DNA of 64,000 nucleotides. Source: JBBRGK01 sp036741355 (lineage in GTDB: Bacteria > Chloroflexota > Dehalococcoidia > CAUJGQ01). Location: contig DAINSK010000020.1 in assembly GCA_036741355.1 (NCBI GenBank), forward strand, positions 1 to 64,000, in the 5' to 3' direction. The notes below the pieces were generated by a model. That model was not told the origin of the DNA, did no database searches, and saw only the letters and a list, made by a program, of their open reading frames with translations. This document shows positions 25,416 through 34,973 of the stretch, piece by piece. The first letter of the stretch is position 1, and every line of letters starts with the position of its first letter. A program made the position numbers and the translations under genes.

Positions 25416-26648
25416 GTGCTCGTGGTCGAGGAGCAGGCAAGCGGCAGGGCCGGCGCGTACGGTGGTGCCGAGACCGAGCACGATCGGCTCGTGCGGCTCA
25501 ATCGCGAGCTCTCGGTGCTCAACGCCATCGCCGAGGGGCTGAACCGCTCGGTGGACCTACGGGAAGCACTGCAGCGCGCCCTCGTGCTAGTGACGGAGCT
25601 GCTGGGCCTGCGCGCTGGTTGGGTGTGGCTTGTCGACGAGGAGACCGGCGAGCCGGAGCTCGTGGCCGCCCAGGCGCTACCACCAGTCCTGCGTGACGAG
25701 CCGAACCGCATGACGAGCATGTGCCTCTGCCTGCGTACCTTCATCCGCGGAGACCTTACGGGCGCGGCCAACATCAATGTGCTGGAGTGCAGCCGGCTAT
25801 GGGGTCTGGACAGGGGGACGGAGGGCCTGCTCCACCACGCCAGCATTCCGCTGTATTCGGGCCAGCGGCGGCTGGGTGTGATGAACGTCGCTGCCCCCGA
25901 CTGGCGCCGGCTGGACGCCGACGAGCTGGAGCTGCTCCACACAATCGGCTACCAGATGGGTATCGCCGTCGAGCGGGCGCGACTGCACGCGCGCGCCGCC
26001 CAGACGGCGACCGTCGAGGAGCGGCTGCGGCTGGCGCGCGAGCTGCACGACTCGCTCGCCCAATCGATCACGGGGGTCGGCCTCCAACTCGAGGCGGCTG
26101 ATGCGTTGTTCGACCGCTCCCCCGACGCGGCCCGGGCGAGGCTTCATGAGGCCCTGCGGCAGACGCGGGTAGCCCTCGAGGAGATGCGCACCGTGGTGCG
26201 GGACCTGCGCACGGGCACGCTCGAGAGCAAGCCGCTGCCCGAGTCTTTGCGTGAGCTCGGCGCCCGTGACACCGAGCTGTATGGTCTCGACGTCCAGGTG
26301 ACCTGTGCCGGGCATGGCGGACGGCTGGCGCCCGTGCTGGAGTCGAACCTCTTTCGCATTGCCCAGGAGGCGCTGACGAACACGGCGAAGCACGCGTCGG
26401 CGCAGCACGCCTGGGTGCGGCTCGAGGTCGGGGACGAGGTCGTCACACTCACCGTCGAGGATGACGGTTGTGGATTCGATCCGGAGTTCCTGGGCGTGCG
26501 TTCCCGGGAGCGCGCCCAGCACGGATACGGCATCGGCGGTATCCAGGAGCGGACACGGCTCTTGGGCGGCCGCCAGACCTTGATAAGCGCGCCGGGCCAG
26601 GGCACCGAGATCCAGGTCGTCATCCCACTAGATAGAGAGCCCAGGTGA
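25416..26648 (+). CDS. GAF-domain sensor histidine kinase, NarL/LiaS type
   Basis: About 410 residues. The N-terminal part is a coiled segment, then a GAF domain (LNAIAEGLNRSVDLREALQR to LGVMNVAAPDWRRLD), a HisKA_3 helix with the phospho-histidine in RLARELHDSLAQSITGVGLQ, and an HATPase with NTAKHASAQHAW and DDGCGFDPEF. No membrane helix, so it senses a cytosolic signal. GTG 25416 is chosen because it follows the leader hairpins; the frame stays open to 25197. Its stop overlaps the GTG of the response regulator (GTGA). Confidence 0.85.
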   Translation: MLVVEEQASGRAGAYGGAETEHDRLVRLNRELSVLNAIAEGLNRSVDLREALQRALVLVTELLGLRAGWVWLVDEETGEPELVAAQALPPVLRDEPNRMTSMCLCLRTFIRGDLTGAANINVLECSRLWGLDRGTEGLLHHASIPLYSGQRRLGVMNVAAPDWRRLDADELELLHTIGYQMGIAVERARLHARAAQTATVEERLRLARELHDSLAQSITGVGLQLEAADALFDRSPDAARARLHEALRQTRVALEEMRTVVRDLRTGTLESKPLPESLRELGARDTELYGLDVQVTCAGHGGRLAPVLESNLFRIAQEALTNTAKHASAQHAWVRLEVGDEVVTLTVEDDGCGFDPEFLGVRSRERAQHGYGIGGIQERTRLLGGRQTLISAPGQGTEIQVVIPLDREPR

Positions 26649-27289
26649 GCGAGCGCATCCGCATCCTCCTGGCGGATGACCACCCGACGCTGCGCGCCGG
26701 GCTGCGCGCGATCCTGGAAACGGTGGAGGATATCGAGGTCTCGGGCGAGGCGGCCAACGGCCGGGAGGCGGTGGACCGCTCCATCGCGCGGCGGCCCGAC
26801 GTAGTCCTGATGGACCTGGAGATGCCGGTACTGGACGGTGTCGAGGCCACGCGAGAGCTCCATCAGCGCCTGCCCGGGACGGCCGTGATCGTGTTTACCG
26901 CCTTCGACACGGACGAGCGCATCGTCGCTGCGGTCGAGGCCGGCGCGCGGGGGTACCTCTTGAAAGGGGCCACCCGCGACGAGATCATTCGGGCGATCCG
27001 TGTCGCCCGCGACGGCGGCACGCTGCTGCAACCGGAAATCGCCGCCAAGCTGTTGCGCCTGATGAACAAACCGCGCGCATCGCACGGCCCGGACGCGCTC
27101 AGCGAGCGGGAGCGAGAGGTGCTGGTACTGGTGGTGGACGGCCTGACGAACAAGGAGATCGCCGCCCGGCTCACCATCAGCGAGCGGACGGCGAAGTTCC
27201 ACGTCGCCTCGATCCTCGCCAAGCTCGGCGTCGCCAGCCGTGCCGCCGCCGTGCGGGTCGCTCTGGAGCGCCGCCTGGTGGATCGATGA
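26645..27289 (+). CDS. NarL/LuxR-family response regulator
   Basis: A 214-residue regulator. The receiver domain holds ILLADDHPTLRAGLRAIL and the phospho-acceptor Asp in VVLMDLEMPVLDGVEA; the conserved lysine is in GYLLKGATRDEI. The C-terminal LuxR HTH (ALSEREREVLVLVVDGLTNK then EIAARLTISERTAKFHVASI) binds DNA. GTG 26645 overlaps the kinase stop, so the two are coupled and form a cognate pair. Target genes are unknown. Confidence 0.92.
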   Translation: MSERIRILLADDHPTLRAGLRAILETVEDIEVSGEAANGREAVDRSIARRPDVVLMDLEMPVLDGVEATRELHQRLPGTAVIVFTAFDTDERIVAAVEAGARGYLLKGATRDEIIRAIRVARDGGTLLQPEIAAKLLRLMNKPRASHGPDALSEREREVLVLVVDGLTNKEIAARLTISERTAKFHVASILAKLGVASRAAAVRVALERRLVDR

Positions 27290-27445
27290 ATCGCGACGGC
27301 AGGCGACGGGCCATGGGCCGGTGCGATGGCGACCGAATGCGCTAGCCACCTGTCCAAACGATCAGCCCCAAACAGGCGTACCGGCCAGTGACGCGCACCG
27401 GCGTCGAGCGGACACTATCGGTAGACCGGGAGGTGGGGGTGGCAA

Positions 27446-29218
27446 ATGGACGTTGGTGACGAGCGGTGGGTGGCGGCGGCCGAGGTAAGCGATCTGCGCG
27501 ACGGGCGTCGGGTCGTGCGGGTGGAAAACCGACAGATCGCGCTGTTTGCAATTGGCGGGCGCTTCCACGCGATAGACAACCGCTGCCCGCACATGGGTTA
27601 CCCGTTATCCATGGGCTCGATGCGCGGAGAGACGCTCACCTGTGACTGGCACAACTGGAAGTTCCGCCTGACAGACGGAGCCTGTCTGCATGGCAGCTTC
27701 GACGGCTCCGAGGACGTGCGTAGCTACAGCGTTCGCGTCGAGGGCGGCCGCATCCTGGTCGACCTCGCCGAGGTGCCAGTCGAACGGCAGATGGCGACGC
27801 ACCTCGAGAGCCTTCGCGCCGGCCTCCATCGCTACGAGCCGGAGCGAATCGGGCGCGACGCAGCGCGGCTGATGACGCTGGGGATGCTGCCGGCTGAAGT
27901 GATGCGGCAGGGCGCGATCCACAACGCCGAGCGCGAGGAGTACGGCTGGGGGCACGCGCTTGCGGTGATCGCCGATTGTGCGAGCCTGGGTGAGTTTTAC
28001 GACGGCGAGGTCGCCGTACCCACCCTACGGGCACTGCTCGCGGCGGGCGAGCCGGTGCGGCGCTTCGAGCGTCGCGCCGTGCCGGCGGCGGAAAAGATAG
28101 ACCGTGAGGGCGAAACGGAGTTCCGGCGACGCATCGAAGAAGAGGATGTAGACGGTGCCGAGGCCTGGCTGCGCGGTGCACTGGATGCCGATCTCGATCG
28201 GGCAGAGATCTCGCGCTGGCTACTCAACGCTGCAAGCGACCACTTCCTTGGCTTCGGCCACCAGATGATCTACGTATTCAAGGCCGTGCAGATGGCGGAG
28301 GCCATCGGCTGGGATGCGATGCGCCCAATCCTGCCGGCGATCGTGCCCTCCATCGCCTGGGCCACGCGCTACGACAAGCTGCCCGAGATGCGCAAATACA
28401 CGGAACGCCTGCGCACAATTGAGCCGGCGCTTCCCGCCCTAGTCGCAAAGCAGCGGCGGCCGCGCAGCCGCTTCGACAGCGCCCGCTTCCGCCACGACGT
28501 ACTGTTCGGCAAGGGAGACGCGGCCTTCGAAGCGGTGCACGGCGCACTCGGCACGGGCGTGCACGTCGATATCGTGGCCCGCGAACTGGTGTTGGCGGCT
28601 GCGGAACGGCTCTTGCGCATGGACATCGAGTGGGAGCTGTCGCACGACGAAAAGGTATGGGACGAGGGAGGCTGGCTGGAAGTTACGCACCTGCTCACGC
28701 ACGCGAACGCGACGCGCCAACTCTTCCGCCGCGGTGTGACAGGCGAGGCCTTGCGCAGCCTGTACCACAACGCCTGGTTCATCAACTGGCAGAAGCGGTT
28801 CGACCGACGGGACGGTGTGCGTGCCGACGCCGGTCCGCTGCCGGAGCCAAAGGGCGAAACGGCCGCGGAGCTCGCGGCGGAGTATCGTAGCGCCATCCAG
28901 TCACACCAGATCGACGAGGCGATGGGCATCGTACGCCGCTGGGGGCAAGCCGAATTGCCGAAGGACGAGCTCCTGCGGGCGCTGGGTCGCGAAGCCGTAG
29001 AGGCGAGCGACGGGGAATTTATCAGCGTGGCGCACGTGCTCAAGACGTCACATGCCGCGATCCAGGAGCACCGTGCCCTCGGCACACATCCGGAAGCCGA
29101 CCTGCCATTGCTGGCCGCGACACGGTATGTTGCCTCTCCGCATAAGCTGACGCCGATCTATGACGTCGCGATGAATGGAGTGAAATTCGTGACCTCGGGC
29201 GCGGCACGCAGCGTTTAA
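27446..29218 (+). CDS. Rieske 2Fe-2S domain fused to a large helical domain
   Basis: A 590-residue soluble protein. The Rieske domain occupies residues 1-115 with Cys47-His49 (NRCPHMGYPLS) and Cys66-His69 (LTCDWHNWKF). The remaining 470 residues are alpha-rich, with histidine-rich segments such as AIHNAEREEYGWGHALAVIA, DHFLGFGHQMIYVFKAV and THLLTHANATRQLF. It is not a ring-hydroxylase alpha subunit. The spacing of histidines loosely recalls questin-oxidase-like proteins, so an oxygenase or redox role is inferred. ATG 27446 follows GGGAGGTGG. Confidence 0.7.
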   Translation: MDVGDERWVAAAEVSDLRDGRRVVRVENRQIALFAIGGRFHAIDNRCPHMGYPLSMGSMRGETLTCDWHNWKFRLTDGACLHGSFDGSEDVRSYSVRVEGGRILVDLAEVPVERQMATHLESLRAGLHRYEPERIGRDAARLMTLGMLPAEVMRQGAIHNAEREEYGWGHALAVIADCASLGEFYDGEVAVPTLRALLAAGEPVRRFERRAVPAAEKIDREGETEFRRRIEEEDVDGAEAWLRGALDADLDRAEISRWLLNAASDHFLGFGHQMIYVFKAVQMAEAIGWDAMRPILPAIVPSIAWATRYDKLPEMRKYTERLRTIEPALPALVAKQRRPRSRFDSARFRHDVLFGKGDAAFEAVHGALGTGVHVDIVARELVLAAAERLLRMDIEWELSHDEKVWDEGGWLEVTHLLTHANATRQLFRRGVTGEALRSLYHNAWFINWQKRFDRRDGVRADAGPLPEPKGETAAELAAEYRSAIQSHQIDEAMGIVRRWGQAELPKDELLRALGREAVEASDGEFISVAHVLKTSHAAIQEHRALGTHPEADLPLLAATRYVASPHKLTPIYDVAMNGVKFVTSGAARSV

Positions 29219-29347
29219 ACGCTGCCAGCAGATGAGATGAGCGTGCGGCCACGGTAGCCGCGGACATTGGAAGATTACGGCTGCGGGATAACTCGGTCGG
29301 TCGCGCGTAGGCGGCCCGGCGAATGCCGCCACGTCCGGCTCGCTGTT

Positions 29348-30514
29348 TTACCCACCCAGCGGCTCAGTATCCTCGTCGAACAGGGTCAGGTAGGGCCCGT
29401 AGCGGTACCGCCGGTTACGCCGCGCTTCGCCGTGTGCTTCCAGCAGTCCCGCATCCACAAACCGCTGAAATAGCCGTCGCGCCGACTTGTCCGGCATCGC
29501 AAGCCGGTCGCGTACCGCGGTCGGCGTGACCAGCGGTTGGCGGTAGAGCAGATCCAGCAGGTCGCGCCCGGCCGTGCCCCAGCCCCGTTGCAGCACAAGA
29601 TTCAAGTGTGCCGCGCGCAGACCGGCGATTTTCCGAGCGGTCGTCGTTGCTTCTTCGGCGACTTGCAGGGCGCCATCGAGAAAAAAGCGCACCCAGCCCT
29701 CCCAGTCTCCATCTGAGCGCACCGCCAGGAGACGGTCGTAGTACTCATTGCGGTGGACCTTGAAATAGTGGCTGAGATACAGCAGCGGCAGCCTGAGCGC
29801 TTTGCGATGACAGAGCAGAAACGTGATCAGCAACCGCCCGACGCGGCCGTTGCCGTCCAGGAACGGATGGATCGTCTCAAACTGTGCGTGCGCAACGGCA
29901 CAGTAGACCAGATCGGGCAGGTCGCTCTCGTGTAGGAAATTCTCGAAGTTATGCAGCGCGGGCAGCATGTCCGCCGATGACGGGGGAACGAAGCGGGCAT
30001 TGGCAGGGCTCGTACCGCCGATCCAATTCTGCGAACGACGGAACTCGCCTGGCGTGAAATCTGAGCCGCGCACACCCAACATAAGCTCGCCGTGAATCTC
30101 GCGGATCAGGCGCAGAGAGAGCGGTAGCGTGCGCAGCCGCTCCAGTCCGTAGTGCATGGCGCGAACGTAGTTCACCACTTCGCGGACGTCGAACGGCTGT
30201 CCGCCCGACTCGGAGTCCAACTCGAACGCCAGCAGATCCTGGAGGGTGCTCTGTGTTCCCTCGATCTGGGAGCTGAGCACGGCTTCGCGCCGTACGTACA
30301 TGGCGACGAACAGGTCCGGCTCGGGCAGTCGCTCTCCGACGCCGTCCAGCCGGCCCAGCGCGAGGGTCGCATCCGAAAGCAGGCGCAGCATGGTGCCGTC
30401 GATGCGGACGGGCGGCTCAGGAGGCAGCGGCGCCGGTACAAAGGCACGGTAGCCGGCGGGCTGCCACACGTAGCGACCGACGCGCGAGGAGATGTCGTTC
30501 ACGTCGTTCCTCAT
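29348..30514 (-). CDS. Fic-domain AMPylator-like protein with HTH C-terminus
   Basis: About 388 residues. An N-terminal FicN region carries the inhibitory helix SSQIEGTQS at about 81-89. The Fic core has HPFLDGNGRVGR at about 216-227, the full HxFx(D/E)GNGRxxR motif, so it is probably active and autoinhibited by the SxxxE(G) helix. A winged-helix domain closes the protein (TPTAVRDRLAMPDKSARRLF). It may AMPylate a protein and bind DNA. ATG 30514 is favoured; the frame is open to 30580. Operator-like repeats lie at the start. Confidence 0.88.
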   Translation of the reverse strand: MRNDVNDISSRVGRYVWQPAGYRAFVPAPLPPEPPVRIDGTMLRLLSDATLALGRLDGVGERLPEPDLFVAMYVRREAVLSSQIEGTQSTLQDLLAFELDSESGGQPFDVREVVNYVRAMHYGLERLRTLPLSLRLIREIHGELMLGVRGSDFTPGEFRRSQNWIGGTSPANARFVPPSSADMLPALHNFENFLHESDLPDLVYCAVAHAQFETIHPFLDGNGRVGRLLITFLLCHRKALRLPLLYLSHYFKVHRNEYYDRLLAVRSDGDWEGWVRFFLDGALQVAEEATTTARKIAGLRAAHLNLVLQRGWGTAGRDLLDLLYRQPLVTPTAVRDRLAMPDKSARRLFQRFVDAGLLEAHGEARRNRRYRYGPYLTLFDEDTEPLGG

Positions 30515-30580
30515 TGTCACCGCTGACAACAGCGGCCCGATTTTCTTTACAGTATTGTCAAAAGTAACGTATTTTGACAA
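30514..30580 (-). promoter_or_regulatory. Fic promoter with two TTGTCA/TGACAA palindromes
   Basis: TTGTCAAAA (30555-30563) and TTTTGACAA (30572-30580) are perfect 9-bp arms. A second palindrome, TTGTCA (30514-30519) and TGACAA (30524-30529), begins at the ATG. On the minus strand TTGTCA and AATACT, 18 bp apart, form a promoter overlapping the first palindrome. The C-terminal winged helix of Fic is a candidate autoregulator. Confidence 0.55.
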
Positions 30581-30774
30581 CTACCGCCATCCACACGTCC
30601 ATCGGTGCCAATCCGTCGGCTTGCTTGGGGTCGTCCCAGTGAGCTTTCCGGGTGCCTTCGCCCGCTGGCAATGGACCCACCTTCGTGCCTGACGCCGGGT
30701 CGTGGCTGGTATACTCGCTCGGAAACCTCGGGGCGGCCCGACGCACTTTTGAGGGCGGAACAGGGGACGATACA

Positions 30775-31713
30775 GTGCGGATTGGTATAGGGCTGGCGGT
30801 TTCCGGCGGTCCGAACACGCTTGCAGCGCTGGTCAAGGAAGCGCAACGCGCCGAAGAGGCCGGCTTCGCTTCGATCTGGCTTTCCAACATCTTCAGCTTC
30901 GACGCACTGACCGTGCTCGCTCTGGCAGGGAAGGAGACCCAGCGGGTCGAGCTTGGGACGTTCGTCGTGCCGACCTATCCGCGTCACCCGGCGGCGCTCG
31001 CACAGCAGGCGCTGACGGTGCAGGCGGCGACAAACGGGCGGCTGGCACTCGGCATCGGCCTCAGCCACCAGGTGGTGATCGAGAACATGTTCGGCCTGGA
31101 CTACTCCAAGCCGATCCCGCATACAAAGGAGTATCTGACCGTCCTCAACGGGCTGCTGGCACAGGAGCCGGTGAGGTTTACGGGCGAGTTGTACCGCGTC
31201 GCGGCGCAGCTCACCGTGCCCGGTGCGAGCAAGCCAACCGTGCTGATAGCGGCGCTCGGCCCGGCCATGCTGCGACTCGCCGGCCGGCTGGCCGACGGCA
31301 CGGCAACCTGGATGGGCGGGCTCGACTACCTGCGCGACGTCGCAGTGCCAACGATCACGGAAGCCGCGTCGAGGGCGAGAAAGCCGGCGCCGCGGATCGT
31401 GGCCGGTCTGCCGGTGTGCGTCACCGACGACGCGGCAGCGGCCCGGACAATCGCGGCCAAGACGTTCGCGGTCTACGGCCAGCTTCCTTCGTACCGCGCC
31501 ACGCTTGACCGTGGCGGCGCCGCTGGCCCAGAGGATGTGGCAGTTATCGGCACGGAAGACGAGGTCGCGAAGCAGATCGAGGCGTTCGCCGCCGTGGGCG
31601 TCACGGATTTCAACGCCGCCATCTACGGCCCGCCCGGGGCAGATCCACGGCGCACATACGAACTGCTTTCCAGCCTGGCGAAGGGGAGACAGCCGGTGGG
31701 TAATCGGCATTAG
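30775..31713 (+). CDS. LLM-class F420-dependent oxidoreductase
   Basis: A 312-residue luciferase-like TIM-barrel protein. RIGIGLAVSGGPNTLAALVK opens the first strand; ATNGRLALGIGLSHQVVIEN and the SKPIPHTKEYLTVLNGLL helix are typical of F420-dependent enzymes related to mycobacterial types. A flavin rather than F420 cannot be ruled out from sequence. GTG 30775 follows AGGGGACG; an extended -10 TGGTATACT sits at 30707-30715. It is followed 62 bp later by a transporter gene. Confidence 0.82.
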   Translation: MRIGIGLAVSGGPNTLAALVKEAQRAEEAGFASIWLSNIFSFDALTVLALAGKETQRVELGTFVVPTYPRHPAALAQQALTVQAATNGRLALGIGLSHQVVIENMFGLDYSKPIPHTKEYLTVLNGLLAQEPVRFTGELYRVAAQLTVPGASKPTVLIAALGPAMLRLAGRLADGTATWMGGLDYLRDVAVPTITEAASRARKPAPRIVAGLPVCVTDDAAAARTIAAKTFAVYGQLPSYRATLDRGGAAGPEDVAVIGTEDEVAKQIEAFAAVGVTDFNAAIYGPPGADPRRTYELLSSLAKGRQPVGNRH

Positions 31714-31775
31714 GGATTCGCCCCGGGTATTCCGACTCTAAGAACCTGCTGTGAGCCAGCTACTGTGAGGCATTC

Positions 31776-33422
31776 TTGACCGCGCCGATTGCCCGTCCGC
31801 TCGGAGATACGCTCGACCACCGCCAGAAGTGGCTGCTGCTCGCAAGCCTGATGACGGCGATGTTCATGGGCGCCCTCGACCAGACGATTATGGCGACGGC
31901 CGCCCCGAAGATCGTCGCCAGCCTGGGCAGCTTTCGCCTGCTGTCTTGGGTATTTACGACCTACATGCTGACCTCAACGGTGGTGGTGCCGCTGGTCGGC
32001 AAGCTGTCGGATATTCACGGGCGCAAGCCCTTCCTGATGGCCGGCATGGTGGTCTTCCTCGTAGCCTCGGCGGGCTGTGGAGCCTCGCCAAGCATGGGGG
32101 CGCTCATCGCCTTCCGGGGACTCCAGGGCGTCGGCGGCGGCATTATCTTTTCGTCTGTTTTCGCGACGATCGGCGATCTTTTCCCACCGGCAGAGCGCGG
32201 CAAGTATGTGGGGTTCTTCACCGGGACGTTCAGCCTCGCCAGCATTATCGGGCCAACCGTGGGTGGGTTGCTCACCGATCACGCAGGATGGCGCTGGGTC
32301 TTCTTCATCAACATTCCGGTTGGCGCCGTGGCTCTGCCGGCGATCTGGTACAACCTCCCCATGGTCCGCAGTCAGCGGCGCCCGCGCATCGACTTCCTGG
32401 GCGCGGCGATCCTTTCCATCGCGACCACTACCGGCCTGCTCGGTCTGGCATGGTCGGGTCAGGCGAACGGCTGGATCAGCGGCGCAACCCTGGGGCTATT
32501 TGCTGTATGTGCGACGGGGACGGTCGCATTCGCGTTTCAGGAACTCCACCATTCTGAGCCGATCATTCCGTTCCATCTGTTCCGCAATCGCGAGTTCCTG
32601 CTTGGTAACCTGATCGTCCTGAGCATGGGCTTCGCGACGACGGGAGCGGTTCCCTATCTGCCGACGTTTCTGCAGGTCGCGCTCAACGCCTCGGCAACCG
32701 CTTCCGGGCTGATCACGACGCCGCAATCGCTCGGACTGCTGATTACGAGCATCGTCGGCGGCCAAATTCTCTCCCGCACCGGCAGGTACAAAGCGATCAC
32801 GCTCACGGGAGTGGGCCTCATTTTCACCGCCACCGCCCTGATGCTGACGTTATCCTCCGACACGCCGACCTGGCACCTCAGCGCCTTCGTGGTGGTGCTC
32901 GGACTGGGCAGCGGCCTCGCCATGCCGACGATGGGTGTTGTGATTCAGAACGCGGTGCCGCACGCATTCCTGGGCGTCGCGACCAGTACGCGCCAGTTCT
33001 TCATGCAAATCGGCGGCGTGCTGGGGACGGCGATCTTCGGTGTGCTCCTGACCACGACCTTCCAGGCACAGTTCCGGCAAAACGTATCGCCCGCGACACG
33101 CGCGGCGGTCTCTGCTTCGACCCTCCACAGGTTTGAAGATCCTACGCTGGCCCTGGACCGGAGCACATTCGGACAGGTTCAGGCGGAGATACTGGCGCAG
33201 CCCGACGGCGGCATCAGCCTGGCGGACGCCAGGCAGGCTCAGCGAACGGCAATTGCTGCCGCAATCCGCAGCGTGTTCCTGTGCTCGGTCTGTGTTGTCT
33301 TCCTGGCGCTGATGTTTTCGCTGCTCTTGAAGGAGCGTCCGTTGCGGAGGACGCTCGGGCCCCCGGAACCTGCCGAGCCGGCAGAGGCAGTCCCGGCGAT
33401 CGCGGTGCTGAGCGCACACTAA
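31776..33422 (+). CDS. MFS transporter, DHA2 (EmrB/QacA-like) family
   Basis: A 548-residue integral membrane protein with about 14 helices, the DHA2 multidrug-efflux size. Motif A-like GKLSDIHGRKPFLMAG and motif C-like segments around GFFTGTFSLASIIGPTVGGL are present; the N-terminal FMGALDQTIMATAAPKI is the family hallmark. Export of drugs or lipids driven by proton-motive force is likely. TTG 31776 is used as start. Substrate is unknown, and no regulator gene is adjacent. Confidence 0.9.
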   Translation: MTAPIARPLGDTLDHRQKWLLLASLMTAMFMGALDQTIMATAAPKIVASLGSFRLLSWVFTTYMLTSTVVVPLVGKLSDIHGRKPFLMAGMVVFLVASAGCGASPSMGALIAFRGLQGVGGGIIFSSVFATIGDLFPPAERGKYVGFFTGTFSLASIIGPTVGGLLTDHAGWRWVFFINIPVGAVALPAIWYNLPMVRSQRRPRIDFLGAAILSIATTTGLLGLAWSGQANGWISGATLGLFAVCATGTVAFAFQELHHSEPIIPFHLFRNREFLLGNLIVLSMGFATTGAVPYLPTFLQVALNASATASGLITTPQSLGLLITSIVGGQILSRTGRYKAITLTGVGLIFTATALMLTLSSDTPTWHLSAFVVVLGLGSGLAMPTMGVVIQNAVPHAFLGVATSTRQFFMQIGGVLGTAIFGVLLTTTFQAQFRQNVSPATRAAVSASTLHRFEDPTLALDRSTFGQVQAEILAQPDGGISLADARQAQRTAIAAAIRSVFLCSVCVVFLALMFSLLLKERPLRRTLGPPEPAEPAEAVPAIAVLSAH

Positions 33423-33491
33423 GATTGGAATACGCGAGCAGAGGGCCACAAACGAGTCAATCTAGACCCAGTTAAGTGTTTGGACGCCCGC

Positions 33492-34427
33492 TCACGGCAC
33501 CACAGACGTCATCTGGAGGTGCTGGACCGCGACCATCTGCCGCGCCGATGGCGGCGGTAGGTCGGAAGCCGCCACGTTTTCTTCTAGCTGAGCCGGATTC
33601 GTGGCGCCCGGAATGGTCACGGAAACTCCGTCGTTTCCGAGCACCCAACCGAGCGCCGATTGGGCGAGCGAGCTGGTCCCGTTAGTCGTTGTTCGGGCGA
33701 AGCGCTCGACCAGTTCGCTGGTTGACTTCAATCGTTCACGCGACCACTCGAGGCGCGGGTCGTCCGGCGGCAAGGAATCAACGTCTACGGCGGTATTGAA
33801 AGAGCCGGCGAGCATCCCCGCCAGCAGCGGTGCCCGGACGATCACGCCGACGCCGGCCGCACGCGCCCTGGTCAACACCGGCAGCATGGTGGCGTCGAGC
33901 ACGTTGAGGACGATCTGCACCGTTTCGACGCGGGGCTCGTCTACGGCTGCCAGCGCGACGTCCAGCGCAGTGGTAACTACGCCGACCTGCCTGGCAAGCC
34001 CGTCGGCTTTCATCCGCTCGAGCGTCTCCCATAACGCCGAGTTGCGCAGGTCGGCGACGGTCGGGTGGTGCAACTGGTAGAGGTCTACGTACTCGCACCG
34101 CAGCCGCTCCAAGCTCTCCCGAAGCGTCCGATCCATGTGATCGGGGGAAAAGTCCCGCTCCAATGTGCCATCGCGGTCGACCAGGCCGCCTTTGGTCGCG
34201 ATCAGCGCGTGCTCACGTCGCCCTTCAAGGGCAAGGCCGATCAGCCGCTCGCTCCTGCCGGCGCCGTACACTCCGGCCGTATCGATAAAGTTGGCGCCAC
34301 GCTCGATCGCCAGGCGGAGCATAGCTACAGCGGTATCGTCGTCGGGTGGAGGCGTCGCCAGCGACCAGCCGCCAAAGCCAATCTCGCCGACCATGCAGCC
34401 GGTGTGGCCGAGTTTGCGGTAGTGCAT
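33492..34427 (-). CDS. Aldo/keto reductase
   Basis: A 311-residue TIM-barrel oxidoreductase. The catalytic Asp is in ANFIDTAGVYGAGRSER with Tyr three positions on, Lys in ALIATKGG and His in YVDLYQLHHPTVADL, followed by the NADPH-binding end (SVTIPGATNPAQLEEN). It reduces carbonyl compounds with NADPH. ATG 34427 is placed by GGAGGC 8 bases upstream. It follows the SHOCT gene by 91 bp on the same strand and may share its transcript. Confidence 0.88.
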   Translation of the reverse strand: MHYRKLGHTGCMVGEIGFGGWSLATPPPDDDTAVAMLRLAIERGANFIDTAGVYGAGRSERLIGLALEGRREHALIATKGGLVDRDGTLERDFSPDHMDRTLRESLERLRCEYVDLYQLHHPTVADLRNSALWETLERMKADGLARQVGVVTTALDVALAAVDEPRVETVQIVLNVLDATMLPVLTRARAAGVGVIVRAPLLAGMLAGSFNTAVDVDSLPPDDPRLEWSRERLKSTSELVERFARTTTNGTSSLAQSALGWVLGNDGVSVTIPGATNPAQLEENVAASDLPPPSARQMVAVQHLQMTSVVP

Positions 34428-34518
34428 GGGGAAGCCTCCGGCTCCGCGGGCAATTAGCATTGGGCAGTAGTGATTTGACGACCAGACTGGTCCCCACGAT
34501 TGCCGACTGCCGGCCGCC

Positions 34519-34959
34519 TCACTCCACGATGATCTCGATGCGCTCGCCTTCGTTCTTGTCGGTGATGTCGTAGAGGGTGCCGCGCCGGCCCGACCTGAGC
34601 GCATCGAGCAGGTCGTCTACCTGACGGGGCATTCCCTTGCCACGGAATCGGAAGTTGCCGGGAGCGAAGCGGAGGCCGAAGTTCACCATACCGAATGGGA
34701 TCGATACGTTGGCCCTCTGCCGGCCGCTTGCGACCTCGGTTACTCGAACCCGGAACCAGTGCGGCCGTTCGCGACGGGCGGGTTCCTCCCGATCGGGTCG
34801 CTCCACATCTTCGCCGAGGGCGCGCAATAGCTCGGCCGCCTCCGCGGCGGTGATCTTTCCCTGCTCCAGCATCTCCAGCACCCGCATGCGCTCTGTGCTG
34901 AGGTCTGGTTCGTGGGGGCGGATCTCTTTGAATAGATCGCGTGAGAACTCTCTGGGCAT
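34519..34959 (-). CDS. SHOCT-like domain protein
   Basis: A 146-residue protein with a short N-terminal SHOCT-like helical unit (RMRVLEMLEQGKITAAEAAE followed by LLRALGED), a charged linker and a C-terminal beta-rich domain (WFRVRVTEVASGRQRANVSI, then KNEGERIEIIVE). The same SHOCT-like hairpin is found at the end of the DUF4097 protein at 36500. This suggests both oligomerise or bind a common partner. Role unknown; related proteins appear in envelope-stress modules. Confidence 0.7.
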   Translation of the reverse strand: MPREFSRDLFKEIRPHEPDLSTERMRVLEMLEQGKITAAEAAELLRALGEDVERPDREEPARRERPHWFRVRVTEVASGRQRANVSIPFGMVNFGLRFAPGNFRFRGKGMPRQVDDLLDALRSGRRGTLYDITDKNEGERIEIIVE

Positions 34960-34973
34960 TCGTCAACCACCTG

